DNA from: Plotosus lineatus
Taxonomy: Eukaryota; Chordata; Actinopteri; Siluriformes; Plotosidae
Direction: 5' to 3'
DNA: 64,000 nucleotides
Assembly (NCBI GenBank): GCA_024760905.1
Contig: CM045746.1
Location: forward strand, 6,896,466-6,960,465
The position numbers and the translations under genes were made by a program. A model generated the notes under the pieces. That model saw only the letters and a list, made by a program, of their open reading frames with translations. It had not been told where the DNA came from and made no database searches. Positions 1-11,785 of this stretch are shown piece after piece. Within the stretch, counting starts at the first letter, position 1, and each line of letters opens with the position of its first letter.

Positions 1-239
1 GCGTGTGTGGCTAAGGGTGTTTCCAAACAGTAGGCGTTTCCAAACACTCCTTCCAAACAGTAAGTCCCTCCCTCCCTCCTCCTCCAACTCCATTCCATCA
101 AGCCATCAACTACCATCACAAAGGTAAATAAAACGACTTTATTATACAGTACAGTTTATTTCTTTAATTACAATACAATAGCACATTTATTATACATAAA
201 ATCAGGTATATTTTTGTGTAGTTTTAAGGCTTATTTAGT

Positions 240-386
240 AGAAAATTATGTTTTATGGGGACCTGGGAACGGATTATTCTCATTTTAATGGTTTCTTATG
301 GGAAATAAATGTTCGGAAGACGAACTTTTCGCCTTACACACACTTTCTGGGAACCAATTATGTTCGTGAGCTGAGGTATCACTGTA
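240..386. mobile_element. Right end of a TA-flanked DNA transposon
   Basis: The segment ends with ctgaggtatcactg followed by TA, and contains decayed ttcg/cgaa-rich sequence (aatgttcggaagacgaac, ttcgcctta). This matches the CAGTGGTACCTCG...TTACG type of terminus seen on many vertebrate mariner/Tigger-like non-autonomous elements, read here in reverse. The left end is not identifiable. The overlapping 67-codon open frame is not a gene. Class is inferred from the terminus only. Confidence 0.4.
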
Positions 387-818
387 TTCAGGTTCTAGAA
401 CAACATATGCTCCCTTCCAGACGTCGTCGCTTTCAGAGAAGACTTTTTTGAGATTTGTTGACACCATAAAATTTAAATTCAACCTTTTTTTCCATTAAAA
501 TGATACATTTTCTCAGTTTAAACTTTTTACCCAGTCATCTATGTTCTATTTGGAATAAAATATTCAAATTTGGCACTTCCACATCATTGCATTCAGTTTT
601 TATTCACAATTTGTATAGTGTCTCAACTCTTTTGTAATCCACTTTGTAGTTGAAATGTGTTTAGATTTGAAATAATGTCCGTTAATAATTGAATCGTGTT
701 AAAAGGATTTCCCAGTGGGATTACTATTAGTGAGTATCAGAACTGGCGGGTGTTTGGTGTATATATAAATGTATGTATTTATAGATTAGGGGTTGAGTTT
801 TATTCCTTTAACCTTTAG
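387..818. other. AT-rich unannotated stretch
   Basis: No coding, RNA or repeat signature recognised. It is AT-rich with short open frames only. Confidence 0.5.
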
Positions 819-948
819 TATTCATTCATTCATTCATTTTCTCTGCCACTTAATCCTAATTATGGTCACGGGGAGGATGGTCCCATCTCAGTCAATTCTG
901 GTTGAGTGCAGGATACACCCTGGACAGCTCACTAGACCATCAGAGGCC

Positions 949-1032
<84 letters not shown>

Positions 1033-1040
1033 GAGCGAGA

Positions 1041-1082
<42 letters not shown>

Positions 1083-1165
1083 ATTCACACACACTCTCAC
1101 TCCCAGGGGAGATTTGGAACAGCCCAATAGCCCACTGTACATGTCTTTGGACTGTGTGTGTGTGT
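819..1165 (-). mobile_element. SINE family A, minus strand, head missing
   Basis: The left edge is an (attc)n run, which is the 3' tail of this family read on the minus strand. It is followed by the family body (tctgccacttaatcctaatta, then ggatacaccctggacagctc) and the segment ending atgtctttggactgtg. The tRNA-like head is absent. A (CA)n(GA)n microsatellite has expanded inside the copy. Other family A members in the window are at 1.6, 7.0, 15.6, 16.1, 34.7, 35.7, 39.1, 44.0, 46.7, 51.6, 52.0 and 63.0 kb. Confidence 0.6.
949..1080. repeat. (CA)n(GA)n compound microsatellite
   Basis: About 18 CA units run directly into a long GA tract with a few G/C interruptions. It lies inside a SINE copy. 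The open frames it creates on both strands (Thr-His or Arg-Glu runs) are low-complexity artefacts. Confidence 0.95.
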
Positions 1166-1551
1166 GTGTGGGGGGGTAATTTAGTATATAGTAATGTGAG
1201 ATGTGAGATTAGAGTGTTGATTGTGTTTGACAATTTTCATGTTGTTATTTTAAAAAACAGCAGAGAAGCTTCAAGTTCATTTTTGGGAGTAAACACAACT
1301 TCAAATACCGGCACTCCAAAGTGCTACAGCCTAAAGATCTGGGAAAAAACAAACTAAAATTAAATGATTATGTCAGGTTTATAAAGGAAACAGAAAAAAA
1401 CCTTGTTTCTACAGTATGAAAAAAAATTAAAATCACCATAAATACCAACAAAGATCAGGTTGTTTTTTTTTTTTTTAAATAAACTTGACCTTTGTTGGTC
1501 TATGTGATGATTGTAAGACGTTGCACGATCTTCCAGTGAGCCGAGTAGGAT

Positions 1552-1800
1552 TAAGTGGTTTGAAGTTGAGAGGTTAGCACGTCCCCCTCACAGCAAGGTC
1601 CTTGGTTCCAGTCCCAGACTCGGGAAGGGTGTTTCTGTGTAGTTGTTATGTTCATTACGTGTTCACATATGTTTCCTCTGAGTACTTGGTTTTCTCCTAC
1701 AGTCCAAAAACATGAATGTTAGGCTAATCTTTCCAACTTGCCCCTAGGGCAGAGTGTGATTGTACATGGTTGTGTGTGTGCTGACCCTGTAATATACCAC
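1552..1800 (+). mobile_element. SINE family A, plus strand
   Basis: Starts with a decayed tRNA-like head (gttagcacgtccccctcaca, then ggttccagtccc as a B-box-like element). It continues with the family body, including cagtccaaaaacatgaatgt and aacttgcccctagg. The (attc)n tail is not evident. Assignment is by similarity to the better copy at 15.6-16.0 kb. Confidence 0.55.
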
Positions 1801-2089
1801 TAATCTCTTCAAGGTTTACTCTGACTTCACCAAGAGTGGTTTGTTTATCAGGTTGTCTCTAAATAAAATTCTGACCACACTCATGCACAGTAGGGTGGAG
1901 TGAAACATAGTTTTTCACAATCAAATCAGAATAGTGTAGAAAAGACGTAACAAAACCAGTTATAAACATGCAAAATATTAAAAATCTGTAAAAAAAAAAA
2001 AAATTCTAGGTTCCCCCAACTTACTTGAAATAAGGTATGTCGAGTCGATTTTGAGAGCATGTGAGCATGCGATTGCAGACAAAGGAATA

Positions 2090-2580
2090 AGTCTGAATAA
2101 TTAGAACATTCACAGTTCACAGATTTGGTATGACGGGAACCCCAAAACCTGCTGCTGTCCATGATGACCGACGATCAACCACACATCCGTGAACTCGCCC
2201 TCTGCCGAATTCTGAAGGCACGAGACCAGCCAAAAAGGAAGGGTGTTCGAGAGTTCAGGGTGCCACCGACTAAGTTTGACTGCACAGATTATACCCCAAT
2301 GATCAACTGGTCGATGGTGCAAGTGACTGAGCCACCTGTCACAATGAGTATCAGCGACGATGACCTCCGAGAATTCATACGGGAACCAACTACGCTCGTC
2401 GTCATATTCGACAGATACCCATGCCACACACACAGGCTGTGGAGAAGGGCATCAAGGTGGTGACTGAGGCATCACAGTCTGTATGTGGCAACAATCGATG
2501 AGACGGCTTCATTCGTACAAGACTGGAGTCGAGGGCAAAAATGCCAGTTTTCGAGACAAATTGAGACTTCAATATGTGAC
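2090..2580 (+). pseudogene. Decayed multi-copy protein gene, probably mobile-element derived
   Basis: A 100-codon frame (2161-2463) begins in mid-protein (ADDQPHIRELALCRIL-like context) and carries KARDQPK, REFRVPPTKFD and CTDYTPMINW. The sequence then needs a frame change at about 2430, inside a short CA run, to continue as CHTQAVEKGIKVVTEASQ and CGNNRDE, where most of the characteristic residues lie. This block resembles a repeated protein family I have seen in animal genomes, marked by a PCHTQ-x-VE core, and I cannot attach a safe family name or function. No start codon, splice sites or upstream domain can be defended. The frameshift and the lack of an intact 5' part make it a pseudogene. 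A captured host gene fragment is an alternative, but the repetitive nature of the family argues for a transposon gene. Confidence 0.45.
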
Positions 2581-2842
2581 AGTCATATCAACTCATCTGA
2601 ATATGTGTGGCTTTTTGAGACAATATATGTAAACACTGTGCCAAACGGCCTAAAATATATGTTTTTGATAATATAGAAGCAAATTGGATCACTATATCAG
2701 AATTAAACATTTTCAGTAAAAATGCCCAAATATGGTAATTTTCATCACTCTTGGGGAACCTAAGATATCAACTTATCAAGATAAACTTTTCAAATCTTTT
2801 AGATGACACGTGTCCACATCTTTTTTATTGCTATTCCAAGTC

Positions 2843-2870
<28 letters not shown>
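2843..2870. repeat. Poly-A tract
   Basis: 28 consecutive A. No retroelement with a matching 3' end is recognisable immediately upstream. The surrounding 2581-3041 holds nothing else I can identify. Confidence 0.9.
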
Positions 2871-2876
<6 letters not shown>

Positions 2877-3041
2877 AATTTTAACTCCACCCTAATGGAC
2901 AGATCTTCGCCAACACTACCCTACCTGAGCTCCAAAGAAGACTCGGTTTTGAATTGTCATGGTCAAAGGTCAGGGTCATCAAACTGGCTCTTTTGACCAG
3001 TGTAGTTTTCTGGGAGGTGACATCGAGGTGTGATATACTAC

Positions 3042-3251
3042 AGTGAACCCTCAATTTCCGAGGTTAATGGGGACTGAGACCCTCCATGAACGCCGAATTT
3101 CCGCTAAGTAGGATCACCCCCCCACACCCCGACTGACATATATGTACATGTATATGTGTATATAACATCAATCAATACATATTCAACACTATAAATGCTT
3201 ATAATAACAAGTAAACATTCAAAAATAATGCATTAGATGTAAATAAAATAT

Positions 3252-3325
<74 letters not shown>

Positions 3326-3576
3326 ACACAAATGAGCACCCCATATAAAAATGTAAATAATTTTGTTGGGGAGGTGTTGGGATGGGTTTTTTTGTTGTTG
3401 TTTTTGTTTGTTTGGGTTTTTTTTTTTTTTGGCATAATTAGCCTTGTTTTGTGGCACTTTCCTTAACTTTTCACTATTTTTCCTTAATTTCCTTTTTTTT
3501 TTTTTCAATGAATATTTTTGAAAAACCCAATATGCACTGAAGCCGCAGGAACTGAAGCGAGAAGTAGCGAGGGATC
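3042..3576. mobile_element. Non-autonomous DNA transposon, mariner-like termini, copy 1
   Basis: Begins after TA with cagtgaaccctcaatttccg and ends with gtagcgagggatcactg, giving imperfect inverted termini of the CAGTGA(T/A)CCCTC type. The interior is AT-rich, non-coding, and carries a long CA microsatellite. A second copy at 59.0-59.5 kb shares interior landmarks (caataaatacat, taacaattaaacatt-like sequence, ttgaaaaaccca). The right flank is TG rather than TA, so the TSD is not proven and the superfamily is inferred. Confidence 0.55.
3252..3323. repeat. (CA)n microsatellite
   Basis: About 35 CA units, uninterrupted, inside the DNA element at 3042-3576. Confidence 0.95.
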
Positions 3577-3646
3577 ACTGTGATTTTGTTTAGCAGCTGT
3601 TTGAAGATAATACTGTTGATGCTTACTGTCGATAATACTGTCGATG

Positions 3647-4433
3647 TTTGCAGATGACATTGTAATCTGTAGTGAGAGCAGAGAACAAGTGCAGGAAAAT
3701 CTAGAGAGGTGGAGGTATGCTCTGGAAAGGAGCGGAATGAAGGTTAGCCTCAGACAGACAGAATACATGTGTGTGAACAACAAGGACCCAACAGGAATGG
3801 TGAGGTTACAGGGGGAAGAGATAAAGAAGGTGGAGGATTTTCAGTACTTAGGCTCAACAATCCAGAGCAATGGAAAGTGTGGAAAAGATGTGAAGAAGCG
3901 TGTGCAGGCTGGTTGGAATGATTGGAGAAAAGTATCCGGTGTGATGTGTGATAGGAAGGTATTTGCAAAAATGAAAGGAAAAGTGTACAAGACGGTGTTG
4001 AGGCCAGCGATGTTGTATGGTTTAGAAACAGTAGCACTTGGGAAAAGACAGGAGGCAGAGCTGGAGGTAGCAGAGATGAAAATGTTGAGGTTCTCTTTGG
4101 GAGTAACGAAGATGGATAGGATCAGGAATGAGCACATCAGAGGGACAGCACATGTAAGACGTTTTGGAGACAAAGTCAGAGAGGCTAGATTGAGATGGTT
4201 TGGACATGTACAGAGGAGGGATAGTGAGTATATTGGTAGTAGGATGCTGAGGTTGGAACTACCAGGATGAAGGCCTAGAGGAAGACCAACGAGACGATTC
4301 ATGGATGTGGTGAAGGAGGACATGAAGGCAGTTGGTGTAAGAGAAGAAGATGCAGAGGACAGGGTGAGATGGAGGCAGATAATTCGCTGTGGCGACCCCT
4401 GAAGGGAACAGCCGAAAGTAAAAGAAAAAGAAG
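3647..4433 (+). mobile_element. RTE-clade LINE, 5'-truncated, with 10-bp TSD
   Basis: The copy begins exactly at the reverse-transcriptase active site (FADDIVICSESREQ) and runs through the thumb/C-terminal part to the 3' end gacccctgaagggaacagc plus an A/G-rich tail. The motifs TEYMCVN, DFQYLGSTIQSNG, KMLRFSLGVTKMDR and RWFGHVQRRDSEYIG are typical of teleost RTE elements. The open frame 3644-4270 ends at an in-frame TGA inside the C-terminal domain. After it the same frame continues to the family's ...WRQIIRCGDP end. The direct repeat actgtcgatg at 3637-3646 and 4434-4443 is the TSD. The perfect TSD suggests a fairly recent insertion. It cannot be active because the endonuclease and most of the RT are missing. 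Confidence 0.88.
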
Positions 4434-5244
4434 ACTGTCGATGCTTACTAACAGTTATAAACTCTGGGGTGGAGCTTGTGGAGCATATAGTATAATTTTC
4501 TGTGGTTAAATTCTACATGTACTTCTGCAGGTAACCTACAATGAGAGATCTATTACATTCATGGTGAAAGATTCTTATTTGAATATGAGACTTCTTGAAG
4601 ATTTTTTTTCAACAATAGAAATGCACTCCAACCATCTTGGTTCAGGCTAAGTGCATAAAATTACTCTCAGAGGACAAAAGACTCACTTTAGATCCTTAAT
4701 GAAGTACTCTAGTCCTTCAGCGTGTCTGCAGAGAAGAGGATTCTCAAAAGTGCTTTACATTTTAATGAATCTTCGTGGAGATCCGCCATCACAAGAAGTT
4801 GGAAAGCAGAGAACGGGAGGCAACCGAGCCGAAACGTCCAGGTTTTCTATAGTTGTTGAGTGGCGTTTTGTTTTTTCCTCCCCTTTTATGCTTTGATTCA
4901 CACTGATCCAACCGGGACGTGACAAATTGCTCTTGCTAATGCTCAGATGTTTGTTAAAAGGTCAGAGAGTTGGTTCAGAGTGATCTCCTTGAGCTAATGA
5001 TCCCTAGGCTAGTCCCTGATATTCTACACTCAAGCGTGTTTGCAGTCAGTTGGATGTGTGATAGAAGCATGAATTAATACATCAAGGTTAATCAGCTACA
5101 GCCTGAAGTGCTTTTCAGTGAAAAGAGTGGCCTTGGTGATTATGCTCACGCACAAACCAACGTCCCCATCAGTATTATGATTTAATATCATATTGCATGT
5201 ATTTTTTTCTCTTTTTATTGAGTATAATATACAACAAAATGTAT

Positions 5245-5246
<2 letters not shown>

Positions 5247-5298
<52 letters not shown>
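5247..5298. repeat. (ATA)n microsatellite
   Basis: About 17 units of ata/taa, followed by an AT-rich palindromic stretch (tatataatattataatag). Confidence 0.95.
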
Positions 5299-6856
5299 GT
5301 AGGTATAAGTAATAGTAGTATTATAATATTATATATATATAATATTATAATAGTAGGTAGAAGTAGTATTTAAAGCTGTGCAGGTGGGATGGGTCAAGGT
5401 GGTCGTGACCCTTCTGTGGCATCATCACAATCCACGAGTATGGGGGGGCGCAAGCGTTGAACCGTGAATGGTCAAGGTCCTACTGTATCTGCAAAAATGA
5501 CCAAACTGTGAACATGAGCCCGAAAGTTCTACACATGTCCAAGTATCCTCTCTATTTTTATTTAACTAATTTTTATGCCAACCAATAGAGCCAGGAAGGT
5601 TGTGTTTATGCACAATTGGACACATGCTCAAGATGTCTTAGTAACAAGATATGGCAGTTACTGCCTTTTACTTTTGCAAGGCAGATGTAAGAGGCAGGCT
5701 ATTTATACAACAATGTGCAGCTTTTCAGGAAGGCTGCTCTTGTCTGTCCTGGATTTGAGGAGCAAGGAGACAGCAAATAAGGGTTTTGGGCTGAAACCAG
5801 AAAGACAAAGGGAGAAAGGAGACATGGCGTCAAGCACCAGGTAGAGCATCATTAACATGTTCAATCCCATCATATCACAGTTACCAATAAAAAAAAGCTC
5901 AGCCTGCAAAACCCCATGTTTCAGTGGCCTTGTTTTCACATTGTGTTGTTTGAAAACCTAGAACAAGAAGAAAGTTGGTGGTCTGAAGCTTGGCTGAACT
6001 CAATGTATCAGTGTACTGTTGTCTTGAACATTGAACACTTTACCTCAGTATACTCTGGCTTCATGGTTCTCCTCCTGAACAAACTAAATGTGACCCATTC
6101 TGTGAAAATATACTTAGCTTAAATCCAGAACTCTCTCTTTTTTAGTTTCATGTTTCACTACTTAGAAAAAAAAAACATATGATGAAAAGTTCTAGAATGT
6201 TCTAGAATATTCTCCATTCATGCATTGAGAAGGTGGATTTCTTCAAGGTCAGTACATAAGGGCTGATATGTTCACTTTTCCAAAGTACACTAGACTAATC
6301 AGCATTTTGCTTGGTGTTGAAAATTTGCTTGAATGGTCCTAACCCTTTCAATGACCCGTGAAACATCTGGATGAATAACCTGATTGGATGGATGCAATTT
6401 CATCAGGTGAAAGCTTCTTGAATTTCGTAAGTACCACTCCAAATCAGTATGATATTCTCCATGAAAGGATGGCTTGGTGTGCCATTGATGGTCCTCTTTG
6501 GTCCCGATATCTCTGCCCTGGTACATTCAGCTTTTCTGCAATCTTTTAAATGCTGCTCTCAGCATGGGTTATGTTCACATCTTGTGAATAATGATGGTCT
6601 CAAATAAATAAGCTTTAATATTTACTCTGTGGAGTGAATACATAATCTATGTGTGAGGACTGGTGATGTTGCCAGGAACTCATTGGGATTCTGAGCATAG
6701 TGAAGGTCAATCTGGGAGGGCGAGCTTGGACACTGGTACCAGGACAACTGACAAGCCTCATGAGGTGAATTATTCAAGACTTTTACACATACTCACTCAA
6801 ACTGTTTGTTTTTCTGCAAGGACTTAGACTCATTAGAGTGTGTGACTCAGAAGTGT

Positions 6857-6860
6857 GTCT

Positions 6861-6938
<78 letters not shown>
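6857..6938. repeat. (TG)n(AG)n compound microsatellite
   Basis: About 24 TG units followed by about 17 GA units. Confidence 0.95.
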
Positions 6939-6940
<2 letters not shown>

Positions 6941-6964
6941 TGAGTCCATCTGTGATATTAGTTA

Positions 6965-7205
6965 ATGGGGCAGCATATTGGTGTAGGGGTTAGCATGTCA
7001 CACTCACACCAACAGGCAATTTGTTACAGAAAGTTAGCATAATGTGCATGTTTTTGAAATGTAGGAGAAAACCGGAGTCACATGCAAGCATGGAGAAAGC
7101 ACTCATACTTCACAATAAAAACATCTTCATCAAGCCTGGGACTCAAACCCAGAACCTCATTGTGAGTTGGACATGTTTACCACTATGTCCCTGTGATGTC
7201 CCATA
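6965..7205 (-). mobile_element. SINE family A, minus strand, old copy
   Basis: On the minus strand it has a tRNA-like head (catagtggtaaacatgtcca, B-box-like gggtttgagtccca in reverse at 7137-7152). The body follows (gcatgtttttgaaatgtagga). It lacks the attc tail. Strongly diverged. Confidence 0.5.
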
Positions 7206-7589
7206 GTAGAAACTAGCTGTTCAATAAAACAATGTATGAACGAATAAATTAATGACCCCTAGTTATGGTACTGCTATAGAAATATGGCACTGAAGTCCAT
7301 GTTGTACCATGTTGAGAACAGTCCAAGATGGAAGTAAACAGTGTTTTACTGTGCAAAGTCATGTACCAGGATTATAAATAGAACATTTCAAAATGGGTTA
7401 AAACCCATTGAAGAGATCGATCACTCATTAATGACTTGAAATGGTGCAAAGTAGGGCACAGAGTTCTATTGCCAAATTATCTATGCGCAAAACATGAAAG
7501 TGAAAAATGAGTCAGGAGATATGAAGAGAATTCAATTTCAAGGCCATTCCAGAGCCATTTTTATTCAATGGCACCAAAAAAAGGAAACT

Positions 7590-9916
7590 GAGACAGGAAG
7601 TCAGTAGGGATGCAGTGGACACAAAGAGGAAGTCTTTAGGGATATAGTGAATACAGGGAGGGAGTCTGCGGGGATGTAGTGGACACAGGGAGGAAGTCAG
7701 TAAGGATTTAGTGGATACAGGGAGGAAGTCTGCAGGGATGTAATAGATACAGGGAGGAAGTATGTATAGATGTAATGGATACAGGGAGGAAGTATGTATA
7801 GATGTAATGGATACAGGGAGGAAGTATGTATAGATGTAATGGATACAGGGAGGAAGTATGTATAGATGTAATGGATACAGGGAGGAAGTATGTATAGATG
7901 TAATAGATACAGGGAGGAAGTATGTATAGATGTAATGGATACAGGGAGGAAGTCTGCAGGGATGTAATAGATACAGGGAGGAAGTATGTATAGATGTAAT
8001 GGATACAGGGAGGAAGTCTGCAGGGATGTAATAGATACAGGGAGGAAGTATGTATAGATGTAATAGATACAGGGAGGAAGTATGTATAGATGTAATGGAT
8101 ACAGGGAGGAAGTATGTATAGATGTAATGGATACAGGGAGGAAGTCTGCAGGGATGTAATAGATACAGGGAGGAAGTATGTATAGATGTAATGGATACAG
8201 GGAGGAAGTATGTATAGATGTAATGGATACAGGGAGGAAGTATGTATAGATGTAATGGATACAGGGAGGAAGTATGTATAGATGTAATAGATACAGGGAG
8301 GAAGTATGTATAGATGTAATGGATACAGGGAGGAAGTCTGCAGGGATGTAATAGATACAGGGAGGAAGTATGTATAGATGTAATGGATACAGGGAGGAAG
8401 TCTGCAGGGATGTAATAGATACAAGGAGGAAGTATGTATAGATGTAATAGATACAGGGAGGAAGTATGTATAGATGTAATGGATACAGGGAGGAAGTATG
8501 TATAGATGTAATGGATACAGGGAGGAAGTATGTATAGATGTAATGGATACAGGGAGGAAGTCTGCAGGGATGTAATAGATACAGGGAGGAAGTATGTATA
8601 GATGTAATGGATACAGGGAGGAAGTCTGCAGGGATGTAATAGATACAGGGAGGAAGTATGTATAGATGTAATAGATACAGGGAAGAAGTATGTATAGATG
8701 TAATGGATACAGGGAGGAAGTATGTATAGATGTAATAGATACAGGGAGGAAGTATGTATAGATGTAATGGATACAAAGAGGAAGTCTGCAGGGATGTAAT
8801 AGATACAGGGAGGAAGTATGTATAGATGTAATGGATACAGGGAGGAAGTCTGCAGGGATGTAATAGATACAGGGAGGAAGTATGTATAGATGTAATAGAT
8901 ACAGGGAAGAAGTATGTATAGATGTAATGGATACAGGGAGGAAGTCTGCAGGGATGTAATAGATACAGGGAGGAAGTATGTATAGATGTAATGGATACAG
9001 GGAGGAAGTATGTATAGATGTAATGGATACAGGGAGGAAGTATGTATAGATGTAATGGATACAGGGAGGAAGTATGTATAGATGTAATGGATACAGGGAG
9101 GAAGTATGTATAGATGTAATAGATACAGGGAGGAAGTATGTATAGATGTAATGGATACAGGGAGGAAGTCTGCAGGGATGTAATAGATACAGGGAGGAAG
9201 TATGTATAGATGTAATGGATACAGGGAGGAAGTCTGCAGGGATGTAATAGATACAAGGAGGAAGTATGTATAGATGTAATAGATACAGGGAGGAAGTATG
9301 TATAGATGTAATGGATACAGGGAGGAAGTATGTATAGATGTAATGGATACAGGGAGGAAGTATGTATAGATGTAATGGATACAGGGAGGAAGTCTGCAGG
9401 GATGTAATAGATACAGGGAGGAAGTATGTATAGATGTAATGGATACAGGAGGAAGTCTGCAGGGATGTAATAGATACAGGGAGGAAGTATGTATAGATGT
9501 AATAGATACAGGGAAGAAGTATGTATAGATGTAATGGATACAGGGAGGAAGTATGTATAGATGTAATAGATACAGGGAGGAAGTATGTATAGATGTAATG
9601 GATACAGGGAGGAAGTCTGCAGGGATGTAATAGATACAGGGAGGAAGTATGTATAGATGTAATGGATACAGGGAGGAAGTCTGCAGGGATGTAATAGATA
9701 CAGGGAGGAAGTATGTATAGATGTAATAGATACAGGGAAGAAGTATGTATAGATGTAATGGATACAGGGAGGAAGTATGTATAGATGTAATAGATACAGG
9801 GAGGAAGTATGTATAGATGTAATGGATACAGGGAGGAAGTATGTATAGATGTAATAGATACAGGGAGGAAGTATGTATAGATGTAATGGATACAGGGAGG
9901 AAGTCTGCAGGGATGT
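7590..9916. repeat. 32-bp minisatellite with higher-order structure
   Basis: About 70 head-to-tail copies of a 32-bp unit (gatacagggaggaagtatgt plus atagatgtaatg). Two monomer types alternate irregularly: one has agtatgtataga, the other agtctgcaggga with a CTGCAG site. The left edge (7590-7740) is more diverged and the centre is nearly perfect. A rare variant (acaaggagg) occurs at 8421 and again at 9253, exactly 832 bp or 26 monomers later. The monomers after each occurrence follow in the same type order, so a multi-monomer block was duplicated. Because no stop occurs in the unit on the minus strand, artefactual 519- and 238-codon frames arise. Confidence 0.97.
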
Positions 9917-10193
9917 GTGCTTTCAGTTTAGTTTAGGATTTTTTTTCTCCTCTGATAAGGTAGGATTGTAACCTTTGTATTACTGTCTACTTGCCTCAGT
10001 TGGACTTAGTTGTTGTCACTAATATTTTACGTGTAGGAATCTTAGCTGGATCTGTAGTCTTATTGTGGTGCTTAATCAGCAGTAGTTTGAGTCTTCCTTA
10101 AGGTGAGTGAACTGGGGGAAGGACCCAGAAAGTATATATTGAAGGTACCCTGCATTAAAAATGTCACATTTAGCCACATAGACCATTTTTAAA

Positions 10194-10320
10194 GCATGAA
10201 CGTCGTTGGAGTCAGAAAAGAAGATGCGGAGGACAGGGTGAGGTGGAGGCGGATGATTTGCTGTGGCGACCCCTGAAGGGAGCAGCCGAAAGTAAAAGAA
10301 GAAGAAGAAGAAGAAGAAGA
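10194..10320 (+). mobile_element. RTE LINE, 127-bp 3' stub with 14-bp TSD
   Basis: Contains only the last codons of the RTE ORF (EDAEDRVRWRRMICCGDP), the 3' tail gaagggagcagccgaaag and a (GAA)n end. The direct repeat agaccatttttaaa at 10180-10193 and 10321-10334 is a perfect TSD. This copy shows that the family's 3' end is a short A/G-rich repeat, not poly-A. Confidence 0.9.
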
Positions 10321-11785
10321 AGACCATTTTTAAAACAAATACTTTGAATAGTGGTAATTTTAGTTTTCTTACCTTTGTTGAAGTAGAACTGTCAGGCCTA
10401 AGGTCTTGAACACAGTATAATTCAGATTGGAGTCACGTGCCTTAAACCCATTGTGTTTTCACGTCTCTTCGACCCAGAAGGTCTTAGCAATAAGCCAGAA
10501 GACATACTCTCAAGAAACAGGTATCCTCCACTGCTGTCGCAGTCTCAAACAAGAGTGGCAGGAGAGCTCTAGAACTGCCAGTCTGCTCTGAAAAAGGCTA
10601 ACTTCATCTCTGCTTTTGTCTCTCACCACCCTCATGACTTTCTTGAACTAACTGAAACCTGGATTTCCTCACACAACTCTGCTACACCAGCAGCTCTTAC
10701 CTCTGTTTATGCTTTCTCTCTTATTCCATGAGGAACTGGCATGGTGGTACATGTCTACTTCTATCTCAGAGCTGGTGCTTCACACCACTCTCTCTGTCTC
10801 ATCTAGGTATCTCCTCCTTTTAGCCTCATGCAGTAAAATTATTCTGTTAAGTCAACCTCCTTGTTATTGTCATCTTCTGCCCTCCTGGACCTCTAGGAAA
10901 CTTACTAGAAGAAATGGACACACTCCTCACACTTCCCAACTGACAAGCTCAAATCCTCTTGCTTTCTCCCCCTTCTTTTTTCCTTTTATTTAACTTTTAA
11001 CAACTGCTCTCCCCCACAAAGGACGAAATCTCTTGTTTTCAGTCATCCTTCCCCAGCCAGAGGCATTAATTCCACTCCACTACACATCTCTGACCACCAC
11101 TTGCTTTCCTTTACTTACCCAAGTTACCTATTCTATCTAACAGTACCTGACAGTTTTTTTCACCTACTTGACAAAACCTCCATACTGTATCTCCTTCATG
11201 TTTTGCTTCCTGTACTCTATCTAATCTTCCTAACCCAGTCTCCTTTCCCTCCCTACCACTAGAATCTGCTACTGCCACTTCCCCTCTTCACTCTCCACTT
11301 CTATGTACAAAATCCAAGAAGACTTCTTGTTCTGCTCGTTTGCGCTCAGAGGTGCCGCAAAGCAAATCGTAGACAACTCGGAGCAGCTGAAAGAAAGTGG
11401 GAGAAATCTTAACTTGAATCAGATCTGGCTTCCTACCATGCTCACCTATCCACATTTCCGACTGCTAAGACAACCTTCTTCAAGAAAAAGTTGGATACTG
11501 CTGCACATGACCCACACAAATTTCACAAGATCTTTTCATCATTGCTCAATCCATCTGCTCCACCTGCCCCATCCTCCCTGATGGCTGAGGACTTTGATGA
11601 CTTCTTTGATGATAAGATTAAACAAATCTGGGAGACATTGACTCCCATCCCAACTCCTACACTACACAGCATCGATTCCATTTCGCCTTTTCCAATCTCA
11701 CAAATGGAGACATCCAGCAAGTCATTTCATCATGCAAATCTACCACCTGTAAACTTGATCCAATTCCTTCCACAATACTCCAGAC

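Larger units (their letters stand above)
4444..6964. other. Mostly unannotated; small repeat remnants
   Basis: No gene recognised. It contains the ATA and TG/GA microsatellites listed separately. A fragment near 5380-5490 ends ggtcaaggtcctactgta, which looks like a DNA-transposon terminus. Open frames here are 60-90 codons and show no family resemblance. Confidence 0.5.

Noticed and set aside
793..1357. Open frames of Thr-His and Arg-Glu runs
   Set aside because: They are translations of CA/GA microsatellites.
7697..9256. 519-codon open frame on the minus strand (and a 238-codon companion)
   Set aside because: It is the translation of a 32-bp tandem repeat whose unit lacks stops in all three minus frames. 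It consists of a 32-residue periodic hydrophobic repeat, with no start context or family.
7590..9916. CRISPR-like array
   Set aside because: The copies are head to tail without unique spacers, in vertebrate-type DNA with no cas genes.
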